DNA of 64,000 nucleotides. It comes from Stutzerimonas kunmingensis (lineage in GTDB: Bacteria; Pseudomonadota; Gammaproteobacteria; Pseudomonadales; Pseudomonadaceae). The position numbers and the translations under genes were made by a program. Shown piece after piece: positions 56,762-64,000 of this stretch; position 1 is the first letter of the stretch, and each line of letters opens with the position of its first letter. Location: assembly GCF_900114065.1 (NCBI RefSeq), contig NZ_FORS01000002.1:620001-684000 (forward strand). Reading direction: 5' to 3'. The notes beneath the pieces are model-generated. The model had not been told where the DNA came from. It did no database searches and saw nothing but the letters and a program-made list of their open reading frames with translations.

Positions 56762-58351
56762 TTGATTTCTACCGCCAACATCACCATGCAGTTCGGTGCC
56801 AAGCCGCTGTTCGAAAACGTTTCCGTCAAATTCGGCGGTGGCAACCGCTACGGCCTGATCGGCGCCAATGGCTGCGGCAAGTCGACCTTCATGAAGATTC
56901 TCGGTGGCGATCTGGAACCGTCCGCTGGCCAGGTGATGCTCGAGCCGAACGTGCGCCTGGGCAAGCTGCGCCAGGATCAGTTCGCCTACGAAGAATTCAA
57001 CGTGATCGACACGGTGATCATGGGCCACGAGGAACTGTGGAAGGTCAAGGCTGAGCGCGACCGCATCTATTCGCTACCGGAAATGAGCGAAGAGGATGGT
57101 ATGAAAGTCGGCGAACTCGAAGGTGAGTTCGCCGAAATGGACGGCTACACAGCCGAATCTCGTGCCGGCGAACTGCTGCTTGGCCTGGGTATTCCGCTGG
57201 AACAGCACTTCGGCCCGATGAGCGAAGTCGCTCCCGGCTGGAAGCTGCGTGTGCTGCTGGCCCAGGCGCTATTTTCCGATCCGGATGTGCTGCTGCTGGA
57301 CGAACCGACCAACCACCTGGACATCAACACCATCCGCTGGCTGGAAACGATCCTCACGGCGCGTAACAGCACCATGATCATCATTTCCCACGACCGCCAC
57401 TTCCTGAACTCGGTCTGCACCCACATGGCGGACCTGGATTACGGCGAGCTGCGCCTGTTCCCGGGCAACTACGACGAATACATGACCGCGGCGACCCAGT
57501 CGCGCGAGCAGCTGCTGTCGGACAACGCCAAGAAGAAGGCGCAGATCGCCGAACTGCAGACCTTCGTCAGCCGCTTCTCGGCCAACGCCTCCAAGGCCAA
57601 GCAGGCTACCAGCCGCGCCAAGCAGATCGACAAGATCCAGCTGGCCGAGGTCAAGCCGTCCAGCCGTATCAGCCCGTTCATTCGCTTCGAGCAGACCAAG
57701 AAGCTGCACCGCCAGGCAGTGACCGTCGAGCGCCTGTCCAAGGGCTTCGACGACAAGGAACTGTTCAAGAACTTCAGCTTCACCGTCGAGGCCGGCGAGC
57801 GCGTGGCGATCATCGGTCCGAACGGTATCGGCAAGACCACCCTGCTGCGCACCCTGGTTGGCGAACTGACCCCGGACAGCGGCAGCGTCAAATGGACCGA
57901 AAGCGCCGACTACGGCTATTACGCCCAGGACCATGCCCATGACTTCCAGGATGACGTCAGTCTGTTCGACTGGATGAGCCAGTGGACTCAGGGCGGCGAG
58001 CAGCTGGTGCGCGGCACCCTCGGCCGCATGCTGTTCTCCAACGACGAGATCCTCAAGTCGGTCAAGGTCATCTCGGGTGGCGAACAGGGCCGCATGCTGT
58101 TCGGCAAGCTGATCCTGCAGAAGCCCAACGTGCTGGTGATGGACGAACCGACCAACCACCTCGACATGGAATCCATCGAGGCACTGAACCTGGCGCTGGA
58201 GAACTACCCGGGCACGCTGATCTTCGTCAGCCACGACCGTGAATTCGTCAGCTCGCTGGCGACCCGCATCATCGAGCTGTCGGAGAACGGCGTGACCGAC
58301 TTCAGCGGCAGCTACGACGACTACCTGCGCAGCCAGGGCGTAATCGTCTGA
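56762..58351 (+). CDS. ybiT: ABC-F family ATPase YbiT
   Basis: A 529-residue soluble protein with two ABC ATPase domains, a ribosome-associated ABC-F factor. The first Walker A is GANGCGKST (about 34-42), with the unusual first signature [15 protein letters not shown] that is typical of YbiT. The second Walker A is GPNGIGKTT and the second signature [14 protein letters not shown]. The linker [22 protein letters not shown] matches the ABC-F P-site linker. Translation starts at TTG 56762, with AGGA eight bases upstream. Confidence 0.92.
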   Translation: MISTANITMQFGAKPLFENVSVKFGGGNRYGLIGANGCGKSTFMKILGGDLEPSAGQVMLEPNVRLGKLRQDQFAYEEFNVIDTVIMGHEELWKVKAERDRIYSLPEMSEEDGMKVGELEGEFAEMDGYTAESRAGELLLGLGIPLEQHFGPMSEVAPGWKLRVLLAQALFSDPDVLLLDEPTNHLDINTIRWLETILTARNSTMIIISHDRHFLNSVCTHMADLDYGELRLFPGNYDEYMTAATQSREQLLSDNAKKKAQIAELQTFVSRFSANASKAKQATSRAKQIDKIQLAEVKPSSRISPFIRFEQTKKLHRQAVTVERLSKGFDDKELFKNFSFTVEAGERVAIIGPNGIGKTTLLRTLVGELTPDSGSVKWTESADYGYYAQDHAHDFQDDVSLFDWMSQWTQGGEQLVRGTLGRMLFSNDEILKSVKVISGGEQGRMLFGKLILQKPNVLVMDEPTNHLDMESIEALNLALENYPGTLIFVSHDREFVSSLATRIIELSENGVTDFSGSYDDYLRSQGVIV

Positions 58352-58372
58352 TCCTCACCCTGCCCGCGTATC

Positions 58373-58397
58373 GCAGCGCCTTCATCGAGGGCGCTGC
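58373..58397 (+). terminator. Hairpin after ybiT
   Basis: An 8-bp stem GCAGCGCC/GGCGCTGC around an 8-base loop lies 21 bases after the stop. It lacks a proper T-run, so it is a weak terminator candidate. Confidence 0.4.
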
Positions 58398-58441
58398 AGA
58401 TTCATAGGCAACTCCCGGTAACGCGCGGCGCGGTGCTTCAG

Positions 58442-59398
58442 CTAGGTAACGCGCCTGCCGAGAAAGTCCAGCAGCAGCGCGTTCACCCTCCCCGCCTGTT
58501 CGTTCTGAATCCAGTGGCCACACGGCGCCAGTTCGTGTCGTTCCAGATCCGGCACCCATTCCGGCATCTTCTTCAGCGTGTAGGCCTCAAGCTCACCAAC
58601 CGGGTCATGGTCGCCGATCAGAAACATGGTCGGCTGGGTGATCTTGCGCCCCTGCAGTGGCTTGGTAACCTGCCAGTTGCGTTCGAAGTTGCGATACCAG
58701 TTCAGCGCACCGCGAAAACCGTGCTCGGCGAACGTCTGCCGATACACCGCCAGATCGTCTTCTGAGCACCAGTCGGGCAACGGCCCCGGCTGCATGTCGT
58801 CCTCGAACAAGGTGCCGCCGGCAGGCTTGTTCTGCAGCAACAGGTTCCTTTCCTGGTAATACATCAACAGGCGCAGGGTACGCTCGATATCGGCATCCAG
58901 TTCTTGCTCGGCGCGACCGGGCTGCTGGAAATAGAGGATGTAGTTGAATCGATCACCGCTGGCTTCGCGCATGATTTCGGTCGCGGGCCGCCGCGGCCTT
59001 CCGGCGAAGGGCACCGACATGGTCACCAGCGCGGTGACCCGCTCCGGCTCCAGCAACGCGAGATACCAGGCGACCATTGCGCCCCAGTCGTGCCCGATTA
59101 GCGCCACCTGCCGGTGACCGAAATGATCCATGGCCGCACGAACGTCCCCACACAGCGTCAGCACATCGTAGGCCGAGACGTCCACTGGCGCGCTGCTGAG
59201 CCCGTAGCCACGCATCTCGGGAACGAACACGCGATAACCAGCCGCCACCAGTGAATCGATCTGATTGCGCCAGGAATACCAACACTCGGGAAAGCCATGC
59301 AGCAGCCAAACAGGCCTGCCCTCTTCGGGTCCGGCGCTATAAAGACTGAGCGATATACCGTTCAGGTCGAGCTGGAAATGGTCCGCTGTACTGTTCAT
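58442..59398 (-). CDS. Alpha/beta hydrolase, epoxide-hydrolase type
   Basis: A 318-residue soluble enzyme. The oxyanion segment is LLHGFPECWYSW (about 32-43) and the nucleophile elbow is GHDWGAM with Asp104, the Asp nucleophile of epoxide hydrolases and haloalkane dehalogenases rather than the Ser of esterases. A cap domain follows and the catalytic His lies in CGHWIQNEQ near the C-terminus. The natural substrate is not known. AGGAGG precedes the ATG. Confidence 0.87.
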   Translation of the reverse strand: MNSTADHFQLDLNGISLSLYSAGPEEGRPVWLLHGFPECWYSWRNQIDSLVAAGYRVFVPEMRGYGLSSAPVDVSAYDVLTLCGDVRAAMDHFGHRQVALIGHDWGAMVAWYLALLEPERVTALVTMSVPFAGRPRRPATEIMREASGDRFNYILYFQQPGRAEQELDADIERTLRLLMYYQERNLLLQNKPAGGTLFEDDMQPGPLPDWCSEDDLAVYRQTFAEHGFRGALNWYRNFERNWQVTKPLQGRKITQPTMFLIGDHDPVGELEAYTLKKMPEWVPDLERHELAPCGHWIQNEQAGRVNALLLDFLGRRVT

Positions 59399-59491
59399 GA
59401 GGCCTCCTGACTGGAGGCCTCACTATGGCAAAGCCAGGCGCGCGTGTGCGCTGTATCAGCAGGGCGAAGGCCGCGACATCCCGCCGATGGA

Positions 59492-60322
59492 TCAGCCCTG
59501 GGCGCTGGCCCAGTCGATCAGCCCGAACTGCCAGGTAGCCAGAATCAGCAGGCCGAAGCCGATCCGGTACCAGGCGAACGCCGCGTAGCTGTGATTGCCG
59601 ATGAACTTGAGCAGCGCCCGCACTGCAATCATCGCGAAGATGAACGAGGTGACGAATCCGACCGCGAACACGGCGAAATCGCCCGGCTGAAAGAGCTCGC
59701 GGTACTTGTAGCCGGAGTACACCGCCGCGCCGACCATGGTCGGCATGGCCAGAAAGAACGAAAACTCGGTAGCCGCCTTGCGCGACAGGCCGAACAGCAG
59801 GCCGCCAATGATGGTCGACCCCGACCGCGAGGTGCCGGGCACCAGTGCCAGGCACTGGGCGAAGCCGACTTTCAGTGCCAGTGCCCAGTTCATGTCGTCG
59901 ACGGTTTCGGCACGAATGATGTGATCACGCCGTTCGGCCCAGAGCATCACGACACCGCCGATCACCAGCGCGGTGGCTACGGTGATGGGGTTGAACAGGT
60001 ATTCGTGGATCAGGTCGGCAAAAGCGACACCGAGGACAACTGCAGGCATAAAGGCGATCAGCAGGTTCAAGGTGAACTTCTGTGCCTGAGACTCCTTGGG
60101 CAGGCCAATCACTACGTCCAGGATCTTGCGCCGATACTCCCAGATCACCGCGAGAATTGCCCCGAGCTGAATGATGATGTTGAAGGCCAGCGCCCGCTCG
60201 CCACCAAAACCGATCAGGTCAGCAACAATGATCTGGTGACCGGTACTGGATACCGGCAGAAACTCGGTTACACCCTCGACCACGCCCAGAATCAACGCCT
60301 GAATCGCAACCCAAAGATCCAT
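59492..60322 (-). CDS. uppP: Undecaprenyl-diphosphate phosphatase
   Basis: UppP (BacA) recycles the lipid carrier of cell-wall synthesis and confers bacitracin tolerance. The 276-residue integral membrane protein has the two active-site motifs [14 protein letters not shown] (about residues 16-29) and PGTSRSGST (about 161-169). The ATG at 60322 is preceded by AGGGGA. It lies alone, divergent from a chemoreceptor gene. Confidence 0.96.
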   Translation of the reverse strand: MDLWVAIQALILGVVEGVTEFLPVSSTGHQIIVADLIGFGGERALAFNIIIQLGAILAVIWEYRRKILDVVIGLPKESQAQKFTLNLLIAFMPAVVLGVAFADLIHEYLFNPITVATALVIGGVVMLWAERRDHIIRAETVDDMNWALALKVGFAQCLALVPGTSRSGSTIIGGLLFGLSRKAATEFSFFLAMPTMVGAAVYSGYKYRELFQPGDFAVFAVGFVTSFIFAMIAVRALLKFIGNHSYAAFAWYRIGFGLLILATWQFGLIDWASAQG

Positions 60323-60585
60323 CTATTCCCCTAAAGCGATGCAGCCCATCGCGACTCAATGCAACCAAGGTATATGTCAGAAAGCCATCTGGCCGGCTGT
60401 TCTGACTCGTTCGAGAGAACTAAATTCCTCTGCAAACGAAACGGGGCTCATTTTTAGCCACGGGCGGCCGAAAAGCTATACAGGGTGCCGCGAAACGACC
60501 GCATTCAGAAGGTCGACAGCGGCGCGACAGACCCACCGATCAGCCAGAACAAAACGATAAGAAAGTCCCATCAGGAGCCCTATTC

Positions 60586-62220
60586 ATGAATCTGCTGCGA
60601 AACGTTCCCATTAGCAAGCGTCTCTGGCTGATCCCCGTGGTCGCCGTCTTCATGCTGTTCATCCTCGGCATGCTGATGATTCAGCAGGTCCGCTCCGATT
60701 TGTATCGTGGCAAGCAGGAGGCAACTCGGAACATAGTCGAGGCTGCATCCGGCGTGCTCGAGTACTACCGGGCACAGGAGACCAGTGGCGCCATGACCAC
60801 GACTGAAGCCCAGAAGGCGGCCATGGAGCAGATCCGCCTGCTGCGCTACGACGGTCAGGACTATTACTGGATCAACGACCTCGGCCCGACCATGATCATG
60901 CATCCTATGCAGCCGAAGCTGGACGGCCAGGACCTGTCGAAGATCAAGGATCCGGAAGGCAAGGAACTGTTCAACGAGATGGTCAAGATCGCCCAGCGGG
61001 ACGGGGCTGGTCTGGTCGACTACATGTGGGCCAAGCCCGGTGAGGCAGATCCGGTGCCGAAGATCTCCTACGTGCAGTTGTTCAAGCCTTGGGGCTGGAT
61101 CATCGGCTCGGGCATCTACGTGGACGATGTCGAGCAGGAATTCTGGAACTATCTGACTCGTTTCTCCCTGATCGGCCTGTTTATCTCGGCAATCATGGCC
61201 GTTCTGGTGGCGATCCTGATCCGCAGCATCGTGCGCCCCCTGCGCCACACCATGTCGGCGATGGCGAATATCGCCAGTGGCGAAGCCGATCTGACGCGTA
61301 CTCTGGATGTATCCGGCAACGACGAGCTGAGCACCCTTGGCCGTGACTTCAACCGCTTCACCCAGAAACTGCGCACCGTGGTCGGTCAGCTGTTCGAGAC
61401 AGCCGGCGCGCTGGATCAATCCTCCCGTTCGCTCAGCCAGCTTTCCGGTCAGGCCCATGAGCAGAGCCAGCAGCAGATGCTGCAAATGGAGCAGGTCGCC
61501 ACCGCCGTCAACGAAGTCACCTACGCCGTACAGGAAGTCGCGAAGAACGCCGAGCATGCCTCCAGCGAAGTCGGCAACGCCGAAAATCAGGCGGGCCAGG
61601 GTCAGCGCAATATCGAAACGAGCCTGCAGCAAATCGACGAGCTTTCCGCGACCATCGGCCAGGCCGTCGACGTGATTCAGTCGCTGGCTGATGAAACCAC
61701 CAAGATCGGTTCGGTACTGGAAGTGATCGGCTCAATCGCCGAGCAGACCAACCTGCTCGCGCTCAATGCCGCGATCGAAGCTGCCCGAGCCGGTGAACAG
61801 GGCCGCGGTTTCGCCGTGGTGGCCGACGAAGTTCGTCTGCTGGCGCAGCGCACGCAGCAATCGACTGCCGAGATACATAGCATGATCGAACGCCTGCAGA
61901 AGAACTCCGGCGCTGCGGTAAACGTGATCATGGAAAGCAATCGCGCCTCCCAGCTCACCGTAGAGCAAGCCAGCCAGGCCGGCGAGAGCCTTGGCGAAAT
62001 TGCCCAGGCGCTGCGCAACCTCTCAGGCCTGAACGCATCCATCGCCAGTGCCACGCTGCAACAGTCCCACGTGGTCGAGGACATCAACCAGAACGTGACC
62101 CAGGCGGCCGGGCTGGCACAGGAAAGCACCCTGGCTGCCGAGCAGTCCAGTGAAGCTGGTAAGCGCCTTGGCGAACTCGCCGATCAGCTGAATCGTCTGC
62201 TGAGCCAGTTCAAGGTCTGA
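60586..62220 (+). CDS. Methyl-accepting chemotaxis protein with single Cache domain
   Basis: A 544-residue chemoreceptor. The first helix (residues 11-31) is followed by a periplasmic sCache_2-type sensor (about 35-185: [39 protein letters not shown]). A second helix (about 190-212), a HAMP domain (about 213-265) and the signalling region follow, with the conserved tip [20 protein letters not shown] near residue 390. It has no C-terminal CheR-binding pentapeptide. sCache_2 receptors often bind small organic acids, so the ligand may be one. AGGAG precedes the ATG. Confidence 0.93.
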   Translation: MNLLRNVPISKRLWLIPVVAVFMLFILGMLMIQQVRSDLYRGKQEATRNIVEAASGVLEYYRAQETSGAMTTTEAQKAAMEQIRLLRYDGQDYYWINDLGPTMIMHPMQPKLDGQDLSKIKDPEGKELFNEMVKIAQRDGAGLVDYMWAKPGEADPVPKISYVQLFKPWGWIIGSGIYVDDVEQEFWNYLTRFSLIGLFISAIMAVLVAILIRSIVRPLRHTMSAMANIASGEADLTRTLDVSGNDELSTLGRDFNRFTQKLRTVVGQLFETAGALDQSSRSLSQLSGQAHEQSQQQMLQMEQVATAVNEVTYAVQEVAKNAEHASSEVGNAENQAGQGQRNIETSLQQIDELSATIGQAVDVIQSLADETTKIGSVLEVIGSIAEQTNLLALNAAIEAARAGEQGRGFAVVADEVRLLAQRTQQSTAEIHSMIERLQKNSGAAVNVIMESNRASQLTVEQASQAGESLGEIAQALRNLSGLNASIASATLQQSHVVEDINQNVTQAAGLAQESTLAAEQSSEAGKRLGELADQLNRLLSQFKV

Positions 62221-62623
62221 TAAACCCTCTGCCTGCGGCCCGCCAGATGAGCAGGCCGCAGGCACTTCGACGAAGCAGTCGCCCCGCCCCACGCTCCATC
62301 GCGGAGCACGCCCTTAGAGATTCGATACATTTCCCGTCGCGACAGGTTGTCGCACGGGATTTTTTTTGCGGCCCGCGCCGATTCCCTCACGCTGCGCATG
62401 GCGTTGCGAAGTTTTTCAATATTTACAGGGAGTTAGCTCAAACGTACTAAGCCGACTCGGCCAGGCGTCAACGTTATACTTTTGGCTAATTGCAAAGCCC
62501 TTCAAATTTTTTCGAACTCGCATGTGACTCGTCAGTCCTCTGGGTACATCAACTGCAATGTAAGGCCAACGCCAACGAGCTTGGCTGCAGGTATTTTGGG
62601 TATCACACAGAGAGACATGCCCC
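62221..62623. other. 403-base intergenic region with two hairpins
   Basis: No protein gene is evident. A perfect 10-bp hairpin GCCTGCGGCC/GGCCGCAGGC lies at 62231-62263. A very strong terminator (listed separately) lies at 62333-62367. The rest (62400-62560) is AT-rich compared with the region, with a possible -10 TATACT at 62475-62480. A small RNA between the hairpins is possible, but not shown. Confidence 0.45.
62333..62367 (+). terminator. Strong Rho-independent terminator
   Basis: Arms CCCGTCGCGACA (62333-62344) and TGTCGCACGGG (62348-62358) pair with a single bulged C and a 3-base loop, followed by eight T residues (62360-62367). It is 113 bases past the chemoreceptor stop, farther than usual, so it may serve an independent transcript. 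Confidence 0.9.
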
Positions 62624-62893
62624 ATGCACACCCCGCTGCGTATCAATGAAGCCCTTTTGATCACCGACCGCGCGTTCAAGCCCTTCCAGTGCGTTGCCTG
62701 GACGCTGCCCGAAGGCAACGGTGAAGTCAGCATCACCGTCGTCGACCGCGACGAGGCCCGTCTGCTAGGCCGCTGCAAGATGTCCAGCAGCGTGTTCACC
62801 GATCCCGTGAAGCTCGGCGAAACCCTGGAACAGACTCGCGCGCAGCTGAGCCGCGACGGCGCGCATCTGTCGCCCTGGCACATGCCAGAGTAA
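62624..62893 (+). CDS. Small conserved protein of unknown function
   Basis: An 89-residue soluble protein. It has no signal peptide, membrane segment or cysteine motif, and resembles the small Pseudomonas-restricted DUF families (DUF1652/DUF3509 type), an assignment I am unsure of. The segment RINEALLITDRAFKPFQCVAW is followed by beta-rich then helical sequence (KLGETLEQTRAQLSRD). Coding is supported by GAGAGA before the ATG and by the terminator directly after it. It is monocistronic with a long AT-rich 5' region. Confidence 0.7.
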   Translation: MHTPLRINEALLITDRAFKPFQCVAWTLPEGNGEVSITVVDRDEARLLGRCKMSSSVFTDPVKLGETLEQTRAQLSRDGAHLSPWHMPE

Positions 62894-62911
62894 CCATGGC
62901 TTGCAACGAAC

Positions 62912-62940
62912 AAAGGCCTGCGGCGGTGCCCCAGGCCTTT
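62912..62940 (+). terminator. Terminator after the small gene
   Basis: A 9-bp stem AAAGGCCTG/CAGGCCTTT with a 11-base loop, ending in a T-run, 19 bases past the stop. Confidence 0.85.
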
Positions 62941-63032
62941 TTTCATGTCCCGAAACGGCTACGCCAACTGCTCTACTGATCCATTCGCGTGTTTGACGGT
63001 CCTAACAGCAACACGTGAAACAGGAGAAGCTC

Positions 63033-63314
63033 ATGAAAGGTGCTGAAGCGTACGTCAACGATCAATGGCAAAGCTGCGGCCTCGCCGACCTTCCGAAAGA
63101 CCCCGGCGCCCATACCGTCATACTGCACTTCATCGTGCCGCGAGATGCCCAGATGCCGGGCCTGATCACGCACATAGGCGAAATCGCACAGCGGCACCTG
63201 AGCGATTTCTATGACGGTCGAGCCGTCAGCCACAAGCCCGCAACCGGCTCGGTGGTGGGCGACGGCAGCGGTGACGGAATCAACCTGGAATTCGAGATAG
63301 CAGCCGCGCGCTGA
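63033..63314 (+). CDS. Small hypothetical protein
   Basis: A 93-residue soluble protein that I do not recognise. It contains PKDPGAHTVILHFIVPRDAQMPG and a Gly/Asp-rich GSVVGDGSGDGIN segment. AGGAG (63022-63026) supports the ATG at 63033; a GTG at 63015 is upstream in frame. It lies 75 bases ahead of the DUF421 gene on the same strand and may be co-transcribed with it. Confidence 0.65.
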   Translation: MKGAEAYVNDQWQSCGLADLPKDPGAHTVILHFIVPRDAQMPGLITHIGEIAQRHLSDFYDGRAVSHKPATGSVVGDGSGDGINLEFEIAAAR

Positions 63315-63388
63315 CCGTGGTGGACGTGGGCGTCAGCTAAAGCCGAGCTTGAAGAAATCGCACCGAACGCCTGGAAGGACGATTCAAG

Positions 63389-64000
63389 ATGACCCCCTTT
63401 GACATGCAGCGCATGCTGCTGCACGAATTTCCCTTGATGTTCGTCGCCGAAGTCGCCCTGCGGGCACTGCTGGCCTTCGTTGCCGTATTCGTCTTTCTCA
63501 AGGTCAGCGGCCGTCGCGGCATTCGCCAGCTTTCGGTATTCGAGCTGGTGATCATCCTGACCCTCGGCTCGGCCGCAGGCGACGTTTCATTCTACGAAGA
63601 CGTGCCGTTGCTGCCAGTGGCGGCGGTGTTCGCCACCCTGCTGGCGCTGTACCGCCTCACCGTGTTCTTCATGAATCGCAGCCCGCGATTCGAAGCCTGG
63701 CTCGAAGGCCATCCAGTCACCATTATTCGCGATGGCATCTATGAGCTGCGCAGCCTCGACAGCCTGAACATTTCTGCCGATGAATTCTTCATGGAGCTGC
63801 GCCAGCAAGGGGTCGAGCATCTTGGCCAGGTCAGGCTCGGCATTCTCGAGAACGATGGCAACGTCAGCCTGTTCTTCCATGAGGACCATGCAGTACGCCC
63901 AGGTTTGTCCGTCCTCCCGCCGGAGTACCGGCCAGTCTTCCGTCAGGTGCCGGCGGCCGGCATGTACGCCTGCAGCCGCTGCGGTTTTCCCCAGGCGCTG
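63389..64000 (+). CDS. DUF421/YetF-family membrane protein (partial, 3' end outside window)
   Basis: The first 204 codons are visible. Three helices near residues 14-80 (ALRALLAFVAVFVFLKVSGRRGIRQLS; VFELVIILTLGSAAGDV) are followed by a soluble YetF-type domain (IIRDGIYELRSLDSLNISADEFFMELRQQGVE, then LGQVRLGILENDGNVSLFF). The visible end has CSRCG near residues 195-199, a CXXC pair as in small zinc-ribbon tails. Function is unknown. AAGGA (63374-63378) lies 10 bases before the ATG. Confidence 0.85.
   Translation, partial: MTPFDMQRMLLHEFPLMFVAEVALRALLAFVAVFVFLKVSGRRGIRQLSVFELVIILTLGSAAGDVSFYEDVPLLPVAAVFATLLALYRLTVFFMNRSPRFEAWLEGHPVTIIRDGIYELRSLDSLNISADEFFMELRQQGVEHLGQVRLGILENDGNVSLFFHEDHAVRPGLSVLPPEYRPVFRQVPAAGMYACSRCGFPQAL

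Noticed and set aside
60440..60480. FliA (sigma-28) promoter before the chemoreceptor
   Set aside because: GCCGAAAA at 60467-60474 resembles the -10, but no TAAA-type -35 lies at the required distance.

Overview
The window looks like chromosome of a high-GC gammaproteobacterium of the Pseudomonas stutzeri type (Stutzerimonas). The evidence is the Pseudomonas-style mannitol cluster (mtlZ, mtlR, mtlEFGKDY), a LacI-type GntR gluconate locus, an aerobic cobalamin pathway with a CbiG-CobJ fusion, A-rich Crc/Hfq-type leader motifs, and uniformly GC-rich coding sequence. The species is inferred. I saw no tRNA, rRNA, insertion sequence, prophage or CRISPR array, so this is mostly core or stable accessory chromosome.

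Layout. 0.1-12 kb: a MurJ/MviN-family flippase, an oxidoreductase with a SAF domain, thiol peroxidase (tpx), an alanine/glycine:cation symporter, a 500-base gene-free stretch with three closely spaced palindromes, the outer-membrane assembly pair tamA-tamB, and an acetyltransferase. 12-14.4 kb: xthA, then a PstS-like/OmpA fusion protein preceded by a near-consensus PHO box. 14.4-24.2 kb: the mannitol/polyol catabolic cluster, with fructokinase and the AraC-type regulator first, then an ABC transporter, mannitol dehydrogenase and xylulokinase. 24.2-31.2 kb: an acyl-CoA dehydrogenase divergent from a LysR regulator, then a gluconate locus in which gluconokinase is fused to the small membrane subunit of a TRAP transporter, followed by the large permease, the binding protein and gntR.

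31.3-36.5 kb: a small parvulin, a ZapE-like ATPase, and a module of LysR regulator, DadA-like dehydrogenase, RidA and an orphan TAXI binding protein. 36.5-56.3 kb: a TonB-dependent receptor with a Zur-like operator, a [2Fe-2S] protein, and most of the aerobic cobalamin pathway (cobK, L, G, H, I, J, F, N, W, E, M) with a ChlI/VWA chelatase pair, a CbiM-like permease and three cobalamin riboswitches. 56.3-64 kb: the ABC-F ATPase YbiT, an epoxide-hydrolase-like enzyme, uppP, a chemoreceptor, two small proteins, and the start of a DUF421/YetF membrane protein cut by the window end.

How the genes work together. Mannitol enters through MtlEFGK, is oxidised to fructose by MtlD and phosphorylated by MtlZ; MtlY does the matching step for xylulose from arabitol. 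Gluconate would enter through the TRAP system and be phosphorylated by the kinase fused to it. Both sugar loci carry CA motifs typical of Crc/Hfq catabolite repression. The cob genes form riboswitch-controlled operons, plus two (cobL-cobK and cobE-cobM) without a riboswitch in their own orientation. The most unusual items are the GntK-DctQ fusion, the PHO-box-driven PstS/OmpA fusion, and the CobJ fusion that carries a degenerate CobE-like domain while an intact cobE sits elsewhere.
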